A stretch of 40,719 bases of DNA from CAYTES01 sp964436935 (lineage in GTDB: Bacteria > Patescibacteriota > Gracilibacteria > UBA1369 > UBA12473), in NCBI GenBank assembly GCA_964436935.1, contig CAYTES010000008.1, positions 1 to 40,719 on the forward strand. Reading direction: 5' to 3'. Below the pieces are notes generated by a model. It was not told the origin of the DNA. It made no database searches and saw only the letters and a list, made by a program, of their open reading frames with translations. The position numbers and the translations under genes were made by a program. Positions 22,953 through 31,120 of this stretch are shown piece after piece (position 1 is the stretch's first letter; every line of letters starts with the position of its first letter).

Positions 22953-24616
22953 TTGGATTTGGTATCATTAGGTTCCTGAGGAAGTTCTTTAAATTCAAGG
23001 TGAATTTCCAATTGAAAAGAAAGTTTTGATTTTTGGTCATAATTTGAAATGGGAGCAATCACTTCTTTTATGAAATCCGTTTTTTTTAAATTTTCCTGTA
23101 ATATTAAAAGTTCTTCGCGCGTTTCCGCGATACCGGAAATAACCATCACTAAATTTTCGTCATAAAATTGTATTCTTGTCAGCTCAACGCCGGCGGGGAC
23201 CCTATCGGTAATGATGCGCAACGTCTCAGGTAAAGAAAACAACGCGTTACCGATACGACTCAACTCGGCCACTTCGGTATTGAATTGATTGATGGCTTCT
23301 CGAATTTCTTGATAACGGGTGCCATAAAGCTTGTTTTCAATACCTTCTTTTTGGATTTCCAGATTGATTCTTTCGTAATTGAGATTTTGATGTAAAAATA
23401 AAAAATAAGTGGCCAAAAAAAGCATCACCCCGGTGATCACCATGGAAATAACGGCTCCCGTCAATAAAAGGCGTTTTCTTAAAAGATTTTCCTTGAGACG
23501 GGGGGGCAATAGATTCATTCCTTCGTATTTTTTCAAACGCAACGCACGGAAAGCGACCCCCATTGGATTGGTGAAATAGATGGAATAAGGGATAGGCCCT
23601 CCTCGCTCTTTATGCAGTGGTAAAAATTTGGTCGCATTGATTTCCAATCCCAATTTCGGATCACCGATGGAAACCATTTGCTGAGAAAAATTTTCGTGCG
23701 CCGCTTTAATCAACCCCGGAATATTGACGTATTCTCCGGTTAATAAAACCCCTTGCAAGGAAGAAGATTTTTCCAGTCCGTTTTGACTTTCCCAATTCGA
23801 TACGACATTTTTCGCTTCCGCCATTCGTTCCTTTAAAAAACCGCCCACGATCGATTGATAACGATCTTCCCATTCATTTTGTTCTCGTTGTTTCAATAAA
23901 ATGAGTTCATCGATATTGAATGTGGTCGCGATTTTATTGATTAAATGATGTCCTCCTTCATTGCCACTGTAAACGTGTTCTATCGTATTATTTTTCACAA
24001 TGATATAGTCGGTTGAAAGTGCCGAAAAATGAATAATGAGCGTGGATTGTAAAGGATCGATTTGATTTTTTACCGCGTGTTCCAAGGATTCCACGATGGT
24101 GGCGAATAAAAAAGGCACGAGATCAATGGATTCCAAAAGGCGCGCGTACTGGTCGGCGACTTGCTTCATAACGGCCACGAACAAAACACGCTGCCTTTGC
24201 GGATCTTTTTTTGAAATTTGAGGAGATTTTCCCAAGATGCGGATGTCCCAATAAATATCCTCCAATCCAAATGGAATAACGGTTTCCGCCTCAATCGGTA
24301 TGGTTTGCCTTATTTCATCTTCGTTCAAACTGGCGGGCAATGTAAAGACATGCGTAAATGTTTTACTCGATGGAAAAAGAATCGCCACATCTTTGGCCGT
24401 AATCGGTTGTGGATTCGCCGTCTTTAATAATTCAACAAGGATTTTCTTAAGTTCTTCCTCCTCTTTGATTTCTCCATTTTGTATGATCGTCGGCGAGATC
24501 TGCATACGATTATAGCTCGAAAGAACGATCCGTTTATTTTCAATTTTAAATTCCACCACCTGAGCGGAATAATCATGGAAATCGATGCCGATCACTTTTT
24601 CACGGAAGAAAAACAT
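22949..24616 (-). CDS. pilM: PilM-PilN fusion protein
   Basis: A 555-residue protein from the ATG at 24616; a TTG nine codons upstream would overlap the preceding gene and is less likely. Residues 1-360 are an actin-like PilM (VIGIDFHDYSAQVVEF at the start; VLLTGEYVNIPGLIKAA near 290). Residues about 361-555 are PilN: the signature NLLPP at 368-372, a membrane helix at about 383-409, a coiled coil and a ferredoxin-like domain. Normally PilM is a separate cytosolic protein that grips the N-terminal INLLP peptide of PilN. Here the two are one chain, with the peptide directly after the PilM domain. Confidence 0.88.
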   Translation of the reverse strand: MFFFREKVIGIDFHDYSAQVVEFKIENKRIVLSSYNRMQISPTIIQNGEIKEEEELKKILVELLKTANPQPITAKDVAILFPSSKTFTHVFTLPASLNEDEIRQTIPIEAETVIPFGLEDIYWDIRILGKSPQISKKDPQRQRVLFVAVMKQVADQYARLLESIDLVPFLFATIVESLEHAVKNQIDPLQSTLIIHFSALSTDYIIVKNNTIEHVYSGNEGGHHLINKIATTFNIDELILLKQREQNEWEDRYQSIVGGFLKERMAEAKNVVSNWESQNGLEKSSSLQGVLLTGEYVNIPGLIKAAHENFSQQMVSIGDPKLGLEINATKFLPLHKERGGPIPYSIYFTNPMGVAFRALRLKKYEGMNLLPPRLKENLLRKRLLLTGAVISMVITGVMLFLATYFLFLHQNLNYERINLEIQKEGIENKLYGTRYQEIREAINQFNTEVAELSRIGNALFSLPETLRIITDRVPAGVELTRIQFYDENLVMVISGIAETREELLILQENLKKTDFIKEVIAPISNYDQKSKLSFQLEIHLEFKELPQEPNDTKSK

Positions 24617-24627
24617 GGGGTAAATTT

Positions 24628-25029
24628 TTATATTTCTTTCCAATTCATAAGATGAACATTATAGGCGTTGCCATTCAAGGTTAACGTGACTTGTGCTTCA
24701 AATGTTTGAGTCGCTTGGGCACTTATCGCCGTAATGATCATCGTATAGTTCGGAATGGAACCGCTCACGTTCACACTACATCCGATATCGTTGGTGAGCG
24801 CTATATTTGTCGCGGTAAACGTTGGATCACGCTCCAATCGATGAAGTGCCTCCTCCAAGCAGGCTTCTCCCGCATAATACCCCTCTTTTTCCAATTGGTA
24901 ATTATACGTTTGAGCAGAATTGGAGAATGTGACTTCCGATATTCCAAGGGCGATAAGCAGTGTGATTGCCGAGATGATCAACAAACTGATGAGTGCAACG
25001 GATGCGCAAGGTTTATTATTAGGGCTCAT
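24628..25029 (-). CDS. PilX-like minor pilus protein
   Basis: A 133-residue protein with an N-terminal hydrophobic helix (about 10-30, VALISLLIISAITLLIALGI) but without a classical GFTLIE prepilin site, followed by LEKEGYYAGEACLEEALHRL, the conserved region after the helix in PilX/PulK-like proteins. The C-terminal half is predicted beta-rich with two cysteines. It sits just before the PilM-PilN gene. Its first three codons, ATG AGC CCT, lie inside the left arm of the 180-bp palindrome at 25021-25200. Confidence 0.75.
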   Translation of the reverse strand: MSPNNKPCASVALISLLIISAITLLIALGISEVTFSNSAQTYNYQLEKEGYYAGEACLEEALHRLERDPTFTATNIALTNDIGCSVNVSGSIPNYTMIITAISAQATQTFEAQVTLTLNGNAYNVHLMNWKEI

Positions 25030-25200
25030 GAAAAAATAAATTATTCAGATTTAAGTTCAATGCGCTCCGAATATGGCGCTATGATTGAGAAAAATATCGA
25101 GGCGTACCAAAGGTACGATGAGAAATTTTTCGATTGAAGAGCGATTATAGTCGGAGATGCAGTGAGCATAAGATGAGTGATTTATTTTTTCATGAGCCCT
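25021..25200. repeat. 180-bp palindromic element inside the pilus operon
   Basis: The outer 21 bases (25021-25041) and 25180-25200 are perfect inverted copies, starting AGGGCTCATG. The apex is a perfect CGTACC-AAA-GGTACG (25103-25117), exactly at the midpoint, and the arms between match imperfectly (for example CTCCGA in both). The whole can fold as one long hairpin. Each end carries a U-rich leader and ATG reading outward. It fills the gap between the PilW-like and PilX-like genes and has no coding capacity of its own. Confidence 0.88.
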
Positions 25201-25208
25201 ATATATCA

Positions 25209-25733
25209 TTAAAAAGATCTTAAAGAAATGGCCGATTGTCGTGTCACCACCTGCATGAGTTCCTCTCGAATTTGTGATGCCGTGGAAATCCTAGCATTGA
25301 TTCGAATCTGATCCGGATTTTTGGGATAAGTAACATGCTGAAAAGAAAGCCGATCAAAATAAACCCGCGGGTCGGAAAGTTGAATGGGATTTGAAGCCCC
25401 CGACCGCTCCCATACGATCCCCTCTTCCAAATAAAATTGCGTGGGCGAGAGTAGGGGATCCTTCATTAAAAGAACCAAATACCCCTCGTCGGAATTAAAA
25501 ATACTATTGCTCGAATCAACCGCTTCCGCCATGCGAATGGTTTTTTCGATTTGATAAAATACCACATTGGCATTGGACTGTATTTCATTGTTATCCGCCG
25601 AGCGACTTCCGGCAAAAATGATTTGAAACGCGAAAGTCATTGCGGCGGACAAAACGATTCCCAAAATCGCGAAATAGAAAAGGATTTCAATCAATGTGGT
25701 GGCTTTCGTCGTGATGCGAACCAAAATGAACAT
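25209..25733 (-). CDS. PilW/PulJ-like minor pilin
   Basis: Starting at the ATG at 25733, 13 bases after the preceding stop, the protein has 174 residues; a longer frame upstream overlaps the preceding gene and is not needed. The leader is followed by TTLIEILFYFAILGIVLSAA, a prepilin helix with Glu5, preceded by Lys-Ala where Gly is usual at -1. The domain after the helix (FYQIEKTIRMAEAV and a beta-rich end) fits PilW/PulJ, a component of the pseudopilin tip complex that primes assembly. Confidence 0.82.
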   Translation of the reverse strand: MFILVRITTKATTLIEILFYFAILGIVLSAAMTFAFQIIFAGSRSADNNEIQSNANVVFYQIEKTIRMAEAVDSSNSIFNSDEGYLVLLMKDPLLSPTQFYLEEGIVWERSGASNPIQLSDPRVYFDRLSFQHVTYPKNPDQIRINARISTASQIREELMQVVTRQSAISLRSF

Positions 25734-25746
25734 ACTATGGGAATCT

Positions 25747-27603
25747 CTATGGGGTATAATTGACTCTAACTTGATTGAGAATCGGACTTGAAATCCCGTC
25801 CGAGGTGAAAAGAACTTTAAACTGAAAGTAACGTTGTCCGGTGCGAAGGGGATCCAAAACAATCGGCGTGAGGGGATTTACCTCCACCCATTTTGCCGTC
25901 TCTAAATGGGCAACACTATCGGCGGTACGAATCTGTAATGCGATCCCTCCACCGGGAACTCCGGTTTGATCCCAATCCAAAAAATTATAGCGCGTGTCTT
26001 CTCCTCCGGTATCAAATTCATTTGAAATGAAACTTCCCGCCGTGGCAACCGTGGTTATCATGGTTCTTTTAAGCACCAAACCCTGATTATTGATATCAAT
26101 GGAGATGAAAATTTCACTTCCGTTCGTTGCGATTCCCGTCCCTTTTCCGCTGATATCCACGTTATTGAGCCATTGGGGCGCCAACGGATTACTCACTTCC
26201 ACCATCGCTAATCCCTCATCGGATTCATCCATGGCGGCATAAAGAAAATTTTCAAATAATACCAAATCTTGAATTTTCCCGTTCACATTCAACCACGCGA
26301 CAATGGATGGGGTTGCAGGATTTGCGATATTGATCACTTGCAAGGACTGCGCTTCATTTTTTGTCCCTAAAAAGGCGTAATTCCCCATTATCTCAATCCC
26401 ATTGATCTCTTCTCCCACATCCAACGTGGAAACGGAAGCTAAATCGAAAGGATTGCTACTATCAATCACTCGTAATCCGTTTGATCCGCTATCGGTACCC
26501 ATATACGCATACGTTCCGCTTAAATGGATGGTTTTCCCTTTTGCTTCTCCCAAGCTTAACGTATCCAAAAGAATGGGGTGATATTTATCACTCACATCAA
26601 TCGAAACCAACCCTTGGGAGGAACTTTCCACCGCCATAAAAACGGTATCACCGGAAACCGCGGGTTGATTTCCCCAATTCCCAATATCCACATTGGCCAG
26701 CAGCAAAGGGGTCGAAGGATTTTGAACATCAATGATTGCAAGTCCTTTATTTTCATTCGCGACCCCCACATAAAGCGTATTTCCTTCTTTAAAAAGAGAA
26801 CGACCTTTTCCTCCGATATTGACCGAAGCCACCACTTCCGGAGCTTCAGGATCGCTCACATCCACGATGGTAACTCCCGAATTTTCTTTCGAGGTCGCCA
26901 CATAGGCGTAATCTCCATCCGCGACCACGTCATTGCCGTGGTTTCCAATATCGGTGGACTGAAAAAAATCGCTTTCGCCATACAGTTCGGAAAGTTGCAC
27001 CGAGCAATTATCCAAAGGGGGAGAAGCCGTAGGGTTGGATTCCGTATTCTCAAACTCACCCGACTCAAATTCCGTACAGGTTGTTTGAATCCATTCATCT
27101 CCTCTCCAGTCAGATAAGTACGTTTCCAAGCGAACAGATTGAGGGAGGATGGAATGCCAACGCCATGTCACCGAAGAAATAATTTTTTTTGTTTCAAGAT
27201 CATAGACTCCCGCTTGCGCGATATTTCCATTTTCATCTCGATAGACATCCTCAACGGTAACGGTGCGCTCAAAAAATTCGTCACTCGTGTCCGGAGCCGC
27301 AACGAATCGCCATTCTCCTTCCGTAAAATTCAGCCCATACTCTCCGGCGTTTAAAGCAAGATAATCTTTGTCTCTCATCCAACGAACCGCCTCCATTCCT
27401 TCTTCGGCATAAAAAAGCGCCTCGTTTTGAAGTTGGGTTTTTGCGTTTCTTTGCGCCGTGTTTAGAGTGAGATAAAAAATACCCAACGAAAAAAGGCTGA
27501 ACAGAGAAAGCGCCAGCATGACCTCGATGAGGACAAAGCCGGCACGAGGAAGACACGTTGATTTTTCTTGAGAGCTGAAATTTTTAATAGGTAACAATAC
27601 CAC
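25747..27603 (-). CDS. Minor pilin with seven LVIVD-type propeller repeats
   Basis: A 618-residue protein with a GTG start. A 22-residue leader ends in AG before FVLIEVMLALSLFSLFSLGI, a class III-type prepilin helix with Glu5. Residues about 60-200 form a PilV/PulI-like head. From about 218 to 519 come seven repeats of about 44 residues, each with a pattern like YAYVATSKENSGVTIVDVS and then DPEAPEVVASV, the LVIVD family. Seven such units should close into a beta-propeller. A C-terminal beta domain (about 525-618) follows. Propellers at pilus tips (compare PilY1) act in adhesion, so this is a candidate tip adhesin built into a minor pilin. It overlaps the preceding pseudopilin gene by 20 bases. 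Confidence 0.88.
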   Translation of the reverse strand: MVLLPIKNFSSQEKSTCLPRAGFVLIEVMLALSLFSLFSLGIFYLTLNTAQRNAKTQLQNEALFYAEEGMEAVRWMRDKDYLALNAGEYGLNFTEGEWRFVAAPDTSDEFFERTVTVEDVYRDENGNIAQAGVYDLETKKIISSVTWRWHSILPQSVRLETYLSDWRGDEWIQTTCTEFESGEFENTESNPTASPPLDNCSVQLSELYGESDFFQSTDIGNHGNDVVADGDYAYVATSKENSGVTIVDVSDPEAPEVVASVNIGGKGRSLFKEGNTLYVGVANENKGLAIIDVQNPSTPLLLANVDIGNWGNQPAVSGDTVFMAVESSSQGLVSIDVSDKYHPILLDTLSLGEAKGKTIHLSGTYAYMGTDSGSNGLRVIDSSNPFDLASVSTLDVGEEINGIEIMGNYAFLGTKNEAQSLQVINIANPATPSIVAWLNVNGKIQDLVLFENFLYAAMDESDEGLAMVEVSNPLAPQWLNNVDISGKGTGIATNGSEIFISIDINNQGLVLKRTMITTVATAGSFISNEFDTGGEDTRYNFLDWDQTGVPGGGIALQIRTADSVAHLETAKWVEVNPLTPIVLDPLRTGQRYFQFKVLFTSDGISSPILNQVRVNYTP

Positions 27604-28054
27604 TGTGTCGGATGGTTATGGTACGAAATTGTTGAATTTTATCGGAATTTAATGTGAATGATCCGTAGGTTTCAGTGGTTCCATCGGGAGCGAAAAAAAT
27701 AACGTCGCTTTGGCCTCCTTGGAAGTTGATATTTCCGATTGAAAGCGTTGAAGGCAATTCGATGATTCTATTTCCCGGAGAACCTTCCGCGTACAAATCC
27801 CCCTCGAATAAAGTGTAGGAATCATTTTCAAAATGAATACCGTGAACCCGACCGTTTCGTCCCGCCATGGCTTCGCTTTGAGACATCCTCAAGTAGGCCA
27901 CCGCCGTGCGCGTTTGGGCGGTTAAATCGGCGCGCATTTGAGCGGTTTGCGTGTATAAAATCGAAAACCCGAATAAAATTCCCACTAAAGTGACCACGAG
28001 AACCACTTCGATCAAGGTAAATGCCGATACGGAATTTTTAAAAGCCTGCTTCAT
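27584..28054 (-). CDS. GspH/FimT-like pseudopilin
   Basis: A 156-residue prepilin: leader MKQAFKNSVSA, then FTLIEVVLVVTLVGILFGFS with Glu5; the residue at -1 is Ala and not Gly. The segment LRMSQSEAMAGRNGRVHGIHF is the characteristic GspH/FimT region, and the C-terminus (FRTITIRHSGIVTY) has the usual closing strands. FimT/GspH members are part of the pilus initiation complex, and some bind DNA during natural transformation. The start overlaps the pilC stop by four bases. Confidence 0.88.
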   Translation of the reverse strand: MKQAFKNSVSAFTLIEVVLVVTLVGILFGFSILYTQTAQMRADLTAQTRTAVAYLRMSQSEAMAGRNGRVHGIHFENDSYTLFEGDLYAEGSPGNRIIELPSTLSIGNINFQGGQSDVIFFAPDGTTETYGSFTLNSDKIQQFRTITIRHSGIVTY

Positions 28055-29265
28055 CGAGAATTGCTGATTAAATTAGGTAGCTGATAAATGGGTAGAATGA
28101 TTGAAAGCGCGATTCCACCAATTAAAATACCCATAAAAATAAGCAGAAAAGGTTCGAGTAAAACGGAAAGATTTTTTGTCATATTATCGACATTCCTTTC
28201 GTACAGCCTGGCTAAATGTTTCGTGGAAGTTTCAAGACTGCCCGTTCGTTCTCCGATATACAACATTTTTTTAACCAATGGAGGGAATAGTTTTGGATGC
28301 TCCGTAAAGCCATCCCCCAATCCACCCCCGCGTTGAATGCGCTCTTTCGCCGACAAAAGCGCGTTTTTATAAAACGTATTTCCCATCATATTCGCCGTGA
28401 TTTGAAGCCCTTCGGTAATGGGAATTCCCGCTTCCAAAAGAGAATTCAAGGTGCGAGCGAAACGAGCCAAATTCATATAAATCAAAATTTTCCCAAAAAT
28501 CGGCGTATGCAAAAGTACTCGATGATAAATCGGGCGGATCCATCGAATTCGTGACAACAGGGTTGTTCCGCCCAAAACTCCAAAAATTAAGACGATAAAG
28601 CCAAAAGGATGCGTTAAAATAAAGGTGCTTACTCCTACGAGAATTCGCGTGGGCAAAGGCAAAACAACATCGAAATTTTTAAAAATTTCCAAAATCTTCG
28701 GCATGACAAAAATCACCATTCCCAATGTGATGGTTAAGGTCATACTGACGATAATCGCGGGATAAATAAACGCGGAAATAATTTTTTTCTTAAGCTCATA
28801 CGCTTTTTCCATCTGTACCGCCAAATGGGTCAATACACTTTCCAAGGTTCCGCTTTTTTCTCCCACTTGCACCATATTGATGAATATCTCGGAAAAGGTC
28901 ACTTCATAAACCCTGAGCGCGTCCGCCAAGGTTTGCCCGCTGGAAACCCGCTCCAAAATATCTTCGTACATCATACGATTAGACGATGAGGTCGTTTGTG
29001 AAATAATGATTTCCAACGATTCCGTTATGGTGATTCCAACTTGCGACATGATGGCCATGTATTTGGCAAACATCATTTTTTCTTCATAACTCAAATGCGG
29101 TTTTTGCCAAAAATAGGTTTTATCCGTAAGTCGTTCCGTGACCGAGATAATAATGGCATATTTTTTTTTGAGGTTTTCTCTCGCCATCTCTTCATTGGAC
29201 ACTCGCAGTCTGCCCCTTGTTTTTATTCCTTCCGTTGTGAGTACAACGTAATCAAATTGTTTCAT
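28051..29265 (-). CDS. pilC: Type IV pilus inner-membrane platform protein PilC
   Basis: A 404-residue GspF/PilC platform protein. Two copies of the six-helix cytoplasmic domain are present (about 60-185 and 265-385), each with the typical MVQVGEKSGTLESVL and MLYIGERTGSLETSTKHL motifs. Three membrane helices follow them, near 165-190, 215-235 and 375-398. PilC is turned by the ATPase PilB to add pilin subunits. It lies 24 bases after pilB. Confidence 0.96.
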   Translation of the reverse strand: MKQFDYVVLTTEGIKTRGRLRVSNEEMARENLKKKYAIIISVTERLTDKTYFWQKPHLSYEEKMMFAKYMAIMSQVGITITESLEIIISQTTSSSNRMMYEDILERVSSGQTLADALRVYEVTFSEIFINMVQVGEKSGTLESVLTHLAVQMEKAYELKKKIISAFIYPAIIVSMTLTITLGMVIFVMPKILEIFKNFDVVLPLPTRILVGVSTFILTHPFGFIVLIFGVLGGTTLLSRIRWIRPIYHRVLLHTPIFGKILIYMNLARFARTLNSLLEAGIPITEGLQITANMMGNTFYKNALLSAKERIQRGGGLGDGFTEHPKLFPPLVKKMLYIGERTGSLETSTKHLARLYERNVDNMTKNLSVLLEPFLLIFMGILIGGIALSIILPIYQLPNLISNSR

Positions 29266-29289
29266 GCTGATGATTTTTATGGACGAGCC

Positions 29290-30990
29290 CTAAACTCTCA
29301 TGACTCTTAACACTTCTTCGAGTGTCGTGATCCCTCCCACCACTTTTTGTATGCCGTCGAGGAACATGGTTATCATGCCTTCTTCGATCGCCCTTTCTTC
29401 CAATTGCCTTGGCGTGGCTTTCTCTAAAATCAACTGTCGCATTTCCGTGGAAATATTCATCACTTCGGCAATGGCTATTCGGCCTTTATAACCGGACTGA
29501 TTACAGGTAGCGCACCCTCGACCACGATAAAAAGTTACCATCGATTCCTTGTCTTGAATTTGTTCGGAAAACATTTGCGCCAGATTGTCTTGGATATGAT
29601 TTGAAATCGCAATATCATGAAGTGTATTCTGCGTCACTTGGTAAGGTTCTTTGCATTGTTCGCAAATTTTACGCACCAAGCGCTGAGCGATGACCATTTG
29701 AACTGTTGCCGCCAATAAAAACCCTTCCACATTCATGTCCAACATTCTCGGCAGTGTGGAGGCCGCATCATTGGTGTGCAATGTGGCCAGCACCAAATGT
29801 CCGGTCAACGAAGCATTTATGGCGATGGAAGCGGTTTCTTCATCTCGAATCTCTCCGACCATGATCACATCAGGATCTTGTCGTAACAATGCTCTCAACC
29901 CATCGGCAAATGTTAAATTCGTTTTGGCATTGACTTGGATTTGATTGATTCCTTCCATTTGATATTCGATCGGGTCTTCAATCGTTGAGATATTGATTTC
30001 AGATGAATTGAGTTTTTTAAGAAGCGTGTATAAGGTCGTTGTTTTTCCCGAACCGGTCGGTCCCGTCATCAAAAGAATGCCGTGCGTCTTTTTAATGTTG
30101 CTTTGAATGACCTCCAAGTTGTGCGCGGAATACCCTATGGTTTCCAAGCTCAACTCTTGATTGCTGGAACTCAAAAGACGCAAAACTGCTTTTTCTCCTT
30201 GATAAACGGGAATAATCGATACCCTCAAGGTGATTTCATTGTTTTCAAGTTCAATTTTAAAACGACCGTCTTGAGCCGCTCGATGTTCGTCGGTACGCAG
30301 ATTGGCCAGCACTTTAATTCTTGTGATTAAAAAATCTTCAATCTCCATTGGAAATTCAGCAATCACTTGCAAAATCCCATCCATACGACATCGAACAATT
30401 AGAAAATTTTTATGCGGCTCCAAATGAATATCGGAAGCGTTATTTTGGAACGCGAATAAAATAATGGCATCCAAAATTTTCGCCGTATCCTGCAATGATT
30501 CGATTTTAGATAAATCAGCCATGGCTCCCTTCAAGAGTTTGCTGAACTTTTGATTGATGTCTCGATTATAAAATTTCAAAGAGGCTTTAATATCCCGCTG
30601 CGTGGCCAAATAGGGTTTTATTTGCAGATTTGTTTTTTTGGCAAGAGCGCTGATCAATTCCGCGTTACTCGGATCTGCAAAAGCGACTTTTAATGTGTCC
30701 CCCTCTTTCGCGAAAGGAATCACGTGTTGATGAGATGCCAATTGAAAAGGGACAATTCCCAAAAGTGATTCCGAAATGGATTGATCGCTCAATTTCACAT
30801 ACTCAACCCCATACAGTTCCGCCAAAATTTCTCCAAGCACTTCATCGGGAATCCAATCGTGTTCCAAAACCACTTCTTGGAGTGTTAAACCTTTTTGCTC
30901 CATGACATGCTTCAATGTTTTGGCTTGGGTTTTTGTTAAAACCTTTTTTTCGATGAGCGCATTTTGAACTATTTCATCCGTAACCGTCAT
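29290..30990 (-). CDS. pilB: Type IV pilus extension ATPase PilB
   Basis: A 566-residue ATPase that powers pilus growth. The N-terminal GspE_N-type domain covers about 1-140. Walker A GPTGSGKTT is at 310-318, the Walker B region reads DPDVIMVGEIRDEE, and the His box is LATLHTND. The zinc cysteines are in ICEQC and GCATC, as in PilB/GspE and not in PilT. It is the first gene of the operon and has a well-formed extended -10 promoter. A second ATPase of the class at 8207-10288 has a very different N-terminus. Confidence 0.96.
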   Translation of the reverse strand: MTVTDEIVQNALIEKKVLTKTQAKTLKHVMEQKGLTLQEVVLEHDWIPDEVLGEILAELYGVEYVKLSDQSISESLLGIVPFQLASHQHVIPFAKEGDTLKVAFADPSNAELISALAKKTNLQIKPYLATQRDIKASLKFYNRDINQKFSKLLKGAMADLSKIESLQDTAKILDAIILFAFQNNASDIHLEPHKNFLIVRCRMDGILQVIAEFPMEIEDFLITRIKVLANLRTDEHRAAQDGRFKIELENNEITLRVSIIPVYQGEKAVLRLLSSSNQELSLETIGYSAHNLEVIQSNIKKTHGILLMTGPTGSGKTTTLYTLLKKLNSSEINISTIEDPIEYQMEGINQIQVNAKTNLTFADGLRALLRQDPDVIMVGEIRDEETASIAINASLTGHLVLATLHTNDAASTLPRMLDMNVEGFLLAATVQMVIAQRLVRKICEQCKEPYQVTQNTLHDIAISNHIQDNLAQMFSEQIQDKESMVTFYRGRGCATCNQSGYKGRIAIAEVMNISTEMRQLILEKATPRQLEERAIEEGMITMFLDGIQKVVGGITTLEEVLRVMRV

Positions 30991-31018
30991 GGATTTTTTT
31001 GTTTATTTTAATCTTATT

Positions 31019-31047
31019 ATTTTACCATCATTTCGTGAAAGATTCAA
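31019..31047 (-). promoter_or_regulatory. Promoter of the pilus operon
   Basis: On the minus strand TTGAAT (31042-31047), a 17-base spacer ending in TGG and TAAAAT (31019-31024) form an extended -10 promoter. The -10 ends 28 bases before the pilB ATG; the leader is A-rich and has no Shine-Dalgarno. Confidence 0.7.
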
Positions 31048-31054
31048 CTTTTCA

Positions 31055-31083
31055 TTGTAAATCGATCCAATTTTTGGTATAAT
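31055..31083 (+). promoter_or_regulatory. Promoter of the repeat-protein gene
   Basis: TTGTAA (31055-31060), a 17-base spacer ending in TGG and a perfect TATAAT (31078-31083). It is back to back with the pilus promoter; the two -35 boxes are only seven bases apart, so the two transcription units could influence each other. Confidence 0.7.
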
Positions 31084-31120
31084 TATAAGATTGCGTAGAG
31101 CTATAAACAAAAAAAAAACA

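Noticed and set aside
25734..25862. Longer start for the PilW-like pilin
   Set aside because: It would place 43 residues before the prepilin leader and overlap the preceding gene; the ATG at 25733 gives a normal leader.
26578..27117. 179-residue open frame on the plus strand
   Set aside because: It lies antisense to the repeat region of the propeller pilin. Its His/Arg/Ile-rich composition is that of a mirror frame of repetitive coding DNA.
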